Both the position numbers and the translations under genes were made by a program. The notes under the pieces were generated by a model. That model did not search any database. It saw nothing but the letters and a program-made list of their open reading frames with translations, and had not been told where the DNA came from. Shown here piece after piece: positions 62,162 through 64,000 of a DNA stretch of 64,000 nt. The first letter of the stretch is position 1. Every line of letters begins with the position of its first letter. The DNA comes from Dactylosporangium fulvum (GTDB lineage Bacteria; Actinomycetota; Actinomycetes; Mycobacteriales; Micromonosporaceae). The DNA lies in contig NZ_CP073720.1 of NCBI RefSeq assembly GCF_025137375.1, forward strand, positions 4,674,501 to 4,738,500, read 5' to 3'.

Positions 62162-63177
62162 CCGCGTCACCCGCCGACATCTCGTCGGCCACCCAGTGGC
62201 AAGACCTGACCGACGTGCTCACCCCCGATTCGACCGGTTGGGCCCATCCGGGGATGGCATATGACGACGGGACCTTCCTGACGACCGACGCCCTCGAACC
62301 GCGAGTCATCGCCTTCGACCCGACGGGAGCGACATCGTGGTCCGTTGCCGTCCCGGCGCGCGAAGTCCACGGGATCGCCGTGGACGGCGACACACTGTGG
62401 CTCGCCGATCCGGGAAACAAGGAGTGCCGCGGCGACGACGGCAACTACACCACCCACGCAGCCCGGGACGGCGGGCAGGTCCTCGCGATCGGTCGCGACG
62501 GTCACGTGCGAGCACGCATCGGACGCCCGGATCTGCCGATCTACCGGGAGAAGGTCTTCCGCCCGACGTCCGTGGTCGCCGCCGACGACATCTGGGTGGC
62601 CGACGGCTACGGCGCTGACCTCGTGCACCGGTACTCGCGCTCAGGAACGCTGCTCGGCACGATCGGACTCGGCGATGTCGACCTCGACAACCCGCACTCG
62701 ATCGCCTGGGACGAGCGGCGCGGAGCCAGGCTGCTCATTGCCGACCGCGGGCACAGCCGCATCCTCGCGCTCGATCCTCAGTCCGCCGACGTGGTCGCGG
62801 TGATCGGCCAAGGCGAGGTCGACCGTCCATCCGGCATGACGGTGTGGCGGGACCACCTCGTGGTCGCGGATCTGCACGGCCGCGTGCTGGTGTTCGACGC
62901 GGAGGACCGCCTCGTCGTGCATCTGGGCGCCGGCGATTCGGCCGCACTCGACCGAGAAGGGTGGCCGAACGCGGTCCGTGCGGGAGTGACCGTGCGTCCC
63001 GATCTTTCCCCTGGCGCGTTCAACGCACCCCACGACGTCGCCGTCTCGCCGGACGGAACGCTCGTCGTGTGCGAGTGGATGATCGGGGGCCGGCTGACCG
63101 CGCTGGACCTCCGAGCTCTGCTCGCAACCCCCGTCAACCCCGCCACGATCACCCCAGAAAGGGGACCAGGACAATGA
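62158..63177 (+). CDS. NHL/SMP-30-like beta-propeller protein
   Basis: 339 residues without signal peptide. Repeated blades end in VRDD/ADxG-type strands: HGIAVDGDTLWLADPGN, PTSVVAADDIWVADGYG, HSIAWDERRGARLLIADRG, SGMTVWRDHLVVADLHG, HDVAVSPDGTLVVCEW. NHL or gluconolactonase-like propellers of this kind are lactonases, lyases or binding scaffolds; catalytic metal ligands are not clear. The GTG start overlaps the P450 stop (GTGA), so both are made together, suggesting action on the oxidised product. Confidence 0.8.
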   Translation: MTASPADISSATQWQDLTDVLTPDSTGWAHPGMAYDDGTFLTTDALEPRVIAFDPTGATSWSVAVPAREVHGIAVDGDTLWLADPGNKECRGDDGNYTTHAARDGGQVLAIGRDGHVRARIGRPDLPIYREKVFRPTSVVAADDIWVADGYGADLVHRYSRSGTLLGTIGLGDVDLDNPHSIAWDERRGARLLIADRGHSRILALDPQSADVVAVIGQGEVDRPSGMTVWRDHLVVADLHGRVLVFDAEDRLVVHLGAGDSAALDREGWPNAVRAGVTVRPDLSPGAFNAPHDVAVSPDGTLVVCEWMIGGRLTALDLRALLATPVNPATITPERGPGQ

Positions 63178-64000
63178 GGTCAGCACGCACAAGGATCGCC
63201 GCGTTGTTCGGCTCCGGCGTTCTTGCACTCACGGCGCTCACGGCTTGTTCGATGGAGGGCACCGACTCGCCCGCATCGGCCGCGTCCGGCAGCTGCGACC
63301 CCAAGAAGTTGGTCATCGGGTATGTGAACCCCTCGGTCACCAACCAGGGATGGATCATCATCGGCCAGGGCGCGACCGACGCCGCCAAGGATCGCGGCGT
63401 GAAGCTGCGATCCTTCGGCCCGCCGAAGGACGGAGACGCGGCTGGACAGGTGACTGTCGTCCAGGACGTCATCGCCGGGGGCGCGAACGCGATCGCGCTC
63501 GCTCCGGTCGATTCCTCGGCCCTGGTTCCCGCCGTCAAGGAGGCCAACGCCGCCGGTGTCCCGGTGGTCAACCTGGACTCGCAGATCAACGGCGGCGATC
63601 TGGCCTCGTTCGTCGCCACCGACAACTACGCCGCGGCGCAGCAGCAGGCCGAGGCGGTGGCCGAGCACATCGGCGGCAAAGGCAAGGTGATCCTCATCAA
63701 CGGCTCCCAGGCCTACTCCACCGGTCGCGATCGACGGAATGGATTCGTCGACACCATGAAGAAGAAGTACCCGGGCGTCACCGTGCTCGAGGTGCAGACG
63801 GAGTGGGACGCGCAGGCCGCCCAGAAGGGCCTCGAAGATCTGCTCGCGGCCAACCCCGACGTGGTGGCGGTGGCAAACGCCTGGGACGGCTCGACGGTAG
63901 CTGCCGTGCCGGTGCTCAAGAGCCACGGCAAGCGCATCTTCCTCGTCGGGTTCGACGGTGCTCCCGACGCCATCGCGCTGATGGAGCAGGGCAAGGTCGA
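63174..64000 (+). CDS. sugar-type ABC transporter substrate-binding lipoprotein (RbsB-like), partial
   Basis: The first 275 codons are visible; the gene continues past the window. An N-terminal lipoprotein signal ends in the lipobox LTAC (Cys25). The body is a periplasmic-binding type 1 fold: KKLVIGYVNPSVTNQGWIII, IAGGANAIALAPVDSSALVP, VPVVNLDSQI, AEHIGGKGKVILINGS and RIFLVGFDGAPDAIALM. Ribose/autoinducer-type binding proteins of this class feed sugars or polyols to ABC importers. Its ATG overlaps the previous stop (ATGA), tying uptake to the P450 operon; transporter ATPase and permease genes probably follow. Confidence 0.9.
   Translation, partial: MRSARTRIAALFGSGVLALTALTACSMEGTDSPASAASGSCDPKKLVIGYVNPSVTNQGWIIIGQGATDAAKDRGVKLRSFGPPKDGDAAGQVTVVQDVIAGGANAIALAPVDSSALVPAVKEANAAGVPVVNLDSQINGGDLASFVATDNYAAAQQQAEAVAEHIGGKGKVILINGSQAYSTGRDRRNGFVDTMKKKYPGVTVLEVQTEWDAQAAQKGLEDLLAANPDVVAVANAWDGSTVAAVPVLKSHGKRIFLVGFDGAPDAIALMEQGKV

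Noticed and set aside
1..64000. CRISPR arrays, tRNA, rRNA, prophage and intact insertion sequences
   Set aside because: No regularly spaced repeats, no tRNA cloverleaf with a TTCGA-type loop and no rRNA core sequence was recognised; transposase traces are all truncated.

Overview
High-GC actinobacterial chromosome segment. SpvB/RHS toxins aside, the gene families (AfsR-like regulator, DesA3-type desaturase with its reductase, CAZymes with ricin-type and FN3 modules, IclR- and TetR-controlled catabolic genes), GTG starts, strong GGAGG ribosome sites and frequent ATGA/GTGA overlaps fit a soil actinomycete, perhaps Micromonosporaceae (inference; no rRNA or tRNA gene was seen).

Region 1 (1-7.7 kb): the end of a DUF418 membrane protein, then a patchy zone with a methyltransferase, a cold-shock protein, an IscA-like protein, an orphan GAF histidine kinase and decayed pieces of transposases and an SDR enzyme. 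A TetR regulator is divergent from a crotonase resembling 6-oxocamphor hydrolase, with paired palindromes between them. Region 2 (7.7-23 kb): a ferredoxin reductase/fatty-acid desaturase pair, inorganic pyrophosphatase, a glycosyltransferase plus alpha/alpha-barrel protein operon, a Na+/H+ antiporter, a DUF892 protein, a hydrolase, a CBS protein, aconitase and an SRPBCC protein, separated by gene remnants (CtaG tail, IS1182-type transposase).

Region 3 (23.4-35.6 kb): one tightly packed IclR-led operon. A DUF35 Zn-ribbon protein, a thiolase, a CoA-transferase, a complete peptide-type ABC importer (binding protein, two permeases, two ATPases), a RidA protein, a quinone oxidoreductase-like enzyme and an amidase probably import and degrade one unknown, probably amide-containing, compound. 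It ends at a perfect 34-bp inverted repeat shared with the convergent CAZyme pair. Region 4 (35.7-39.6 kb): a secreted GH5 cellulase and a modular PQQ-type sugar dehydrogenase, both on the minus strand.

Region 5 (39.9-60.2 kb) is the highlight: a complete insecticidal-type toxin complex (Tc) locus in an actinomycete. It has a 3253-residue TcA, a 2488-residue fused TcB-TcC with an RHS core and a variable C-terminal effector, and a 999-residue regulator whose SARP-like DNA-binding and BTAD domains lie at the C-terminus, behind the ATPase and TPR parts. A 24-bp-arm hairpin separates toxin and regulator. Region 6 (60.9-64 kb): a promoter followed by a translationally coupled cytochrome P450, a beta-propeller protein and a sugar-type ABC binding lipoprotein that runs off the window.
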